A DNA stretch of 64,000 nucleotides. It comes from Phytoseiulus persimilis. Taxonomy: Eukaryota; Arthropoda; Arachnida; Mesostigmata; Phytoseiidae. Every line of letters begins with the position of its first letter. The first letter of the stretch is position 1. The DNA lies in assembly GCA_037576195.1 (NCBI GenBank), contig CM075101.1, positions 7,254,001 to 7,318,000 on the forward strand, in the 5' to 3' direction. A program made the position numbers and the translations under genes. Under the pieces are notes generated by a model. The model ran no database searches. It was not told where the DNA came from and saw only the letters and a list, made by a program, of their open reading frames with translations. Below are positions 62,894 through 64,000 of the stretch, in pieces.

Positions 62894-64000
62894 ACGTCCG
62901 TCAGGCGAGGTTTTCTACCGCGGGCTCCTTTTCCCTCATCTGAAGAGTTTCAGGTGATCTTGTTGTGGAATAATTCATGCTCGACGCCAATTCCAACACC
63001 TGGGCACGAAATACCCGAGATGCGAGTCAAAAGAAGGGCACCACCACAAAATTCCTCCGGTTCTGAGCGGAGAACAATATCTTAGCAAATATTCTTGGCC
63101 GATCCCGGATCACTCTGTATATTATACGATGGTGTTCTCCAGGTGTGGGACCAAGGTTAGCATTGCCGCAAACTTCTCAGAGAGGAGGACGCGCATTCTG
63201 TTGCGGGGTCTGAAGGATCATTCTAAGTTTTCTTCGGACCTGATGCATCACCCAGGGTAATCGTTGTCCTCCTACGGAAGTGATGAAAAACGGGCGAGAA
63301 TATACGCTTACGGAGGCTTTGTGGCACGTAGTGTCGAACAAGATTTCTGCCGTTCGTGCAACAAGAACAGGCCCCCTAAGCTGCTGATTGGAACAGCCTT
63401 TGATTGCTTCCAGGCCGTTGTTCGAGTTCAATCAACCCTTTGTTTGAGAGAAGGACGCCGAAAGGTACTGATTTCTCGGTTGTATCCGCTTTACACCCTA
63501 GCACAGGTGCCGGCAACTTCCTCGACTTCGGGGACGTATCCACGGGCCACGCCACGTGGCGGATAGGGGGGAGTTTCAAATCCGATTTCGACGTTGATTT
63601 GACCCGAAAATTACTGCCTCGGGAGTAGTTACGAATACTATATTTCAATTGGCAGCAAATCCCCGAGAGAAATGTTCGACAGGTAACATGTCATTCACAG
63701 CATTCAACAATCTGCCGATCGCCAGTCGCACGTTAATCGCGAGGGATGGAATCCAAATTCAATCCGTTGGAAGGAACTTGGCTTGAAGGAAATCCGGGTG
63801 GAACAGTTATCAAGTTGTCAGAGATCACTACTTCCACCAGTAAACACAGCTTTCAACATGTAGAATTCAGAGCAGGAAGAACGGATTCTCACTCGGAAAC
63901 ACCCGTCGCAAACCTCCCAATGGGAGAGTGGATCTTGAGAAGTTAAATTACGAACGAGTCGATGTGATGACGCAGCCTAACCAGCAGAGCAATGTGTAGC
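62894..64000. other. Right edge, no gene recognised
   Basis: Short overlapping frames on both strands without recognisable domains. Confidence 0.4.

Overview
The window is eukaryotic, almost certainly arthropod nuclear DNA. Base composition is near 50% GC, and genes are split by GT-AG introns of roughly 100 bp to 2.3 kb. The conserved proteins are animal ones (SLC16 transporter, SLC35B1, GCN5/PCAF, CYP3-clan P450), and much of the rest is degenerate LINE and Gypsy-type retroelement sequence. A mite or other parasitiform arachnid (phytoseiid-like) is my best guess from the compact genes and repeat types; this is inference, and nothing in the sequence names the species.

Genes. The left edge holds the last exon of an ionotropic-receptor-like protein (3-473, +). 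A four-exon SLC16 monocarboxylate-type transporter runs 14288-9509 on the minus strand; its exon phases close to give 550 aa. A single-exon SLC35B1 (45188-44250, -) and a three-exon GCN5/PCAF histone acetyltransferase (46585-49452, +, 857 aa) lie head to head across about 1.4 kb. An eight-exon CYP3-clan cytochrome P450 (53027-56820, +, 545 aa) follows. All splice phases of the reconstructed genes agree. A Tim9-like exon (36314-36198, -) lacks most of its expected cysteines and looks like a relic.

Repeats fill most of the remainder: R1-like LINE copies at 38293-42455 (+) and 7391-6268 (-), other LINE pieces at 1.4-2.1, 24.8-26.1 and 37.3 kb, two joined Gypsy-type pol remnants on the minus strand at 27.3-31.0 kb, a pogo/Tigger-type transposase relic at 17.6-18.05 kb, and a retroelement C-terminal domain at 60.6-61.05 kb. 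The 38.3-42.5 kb LINE is inserted in a 45-bp minisatellite. Removing it restores the 45-bp register exactly, and a 15-bp direct repeat flanks it. This copy has lost its whole reverse transcriptase.

The most unusual pattern is architectural. At four places (4.85/6.1 kb, 16.4/17.0 kb, 23.5/24.1 kb, 58.8/59.6 kb) short tandem arrays of 15- or 17-bp units face each other as inverted repeats around 0.5-1.2 kb of unique DNA. The unit sequences differ from place to place. This looks like a set of foldback-type elements. A MITE-like element with inverted repeats of about 50 bp (57.28-57.56 kb) and a coiled-coil-encoding repeat family with a long hairpin (31.1-34.5 kb) add to it. No tRNA, rRNA or CRISPR sequence was recognised.
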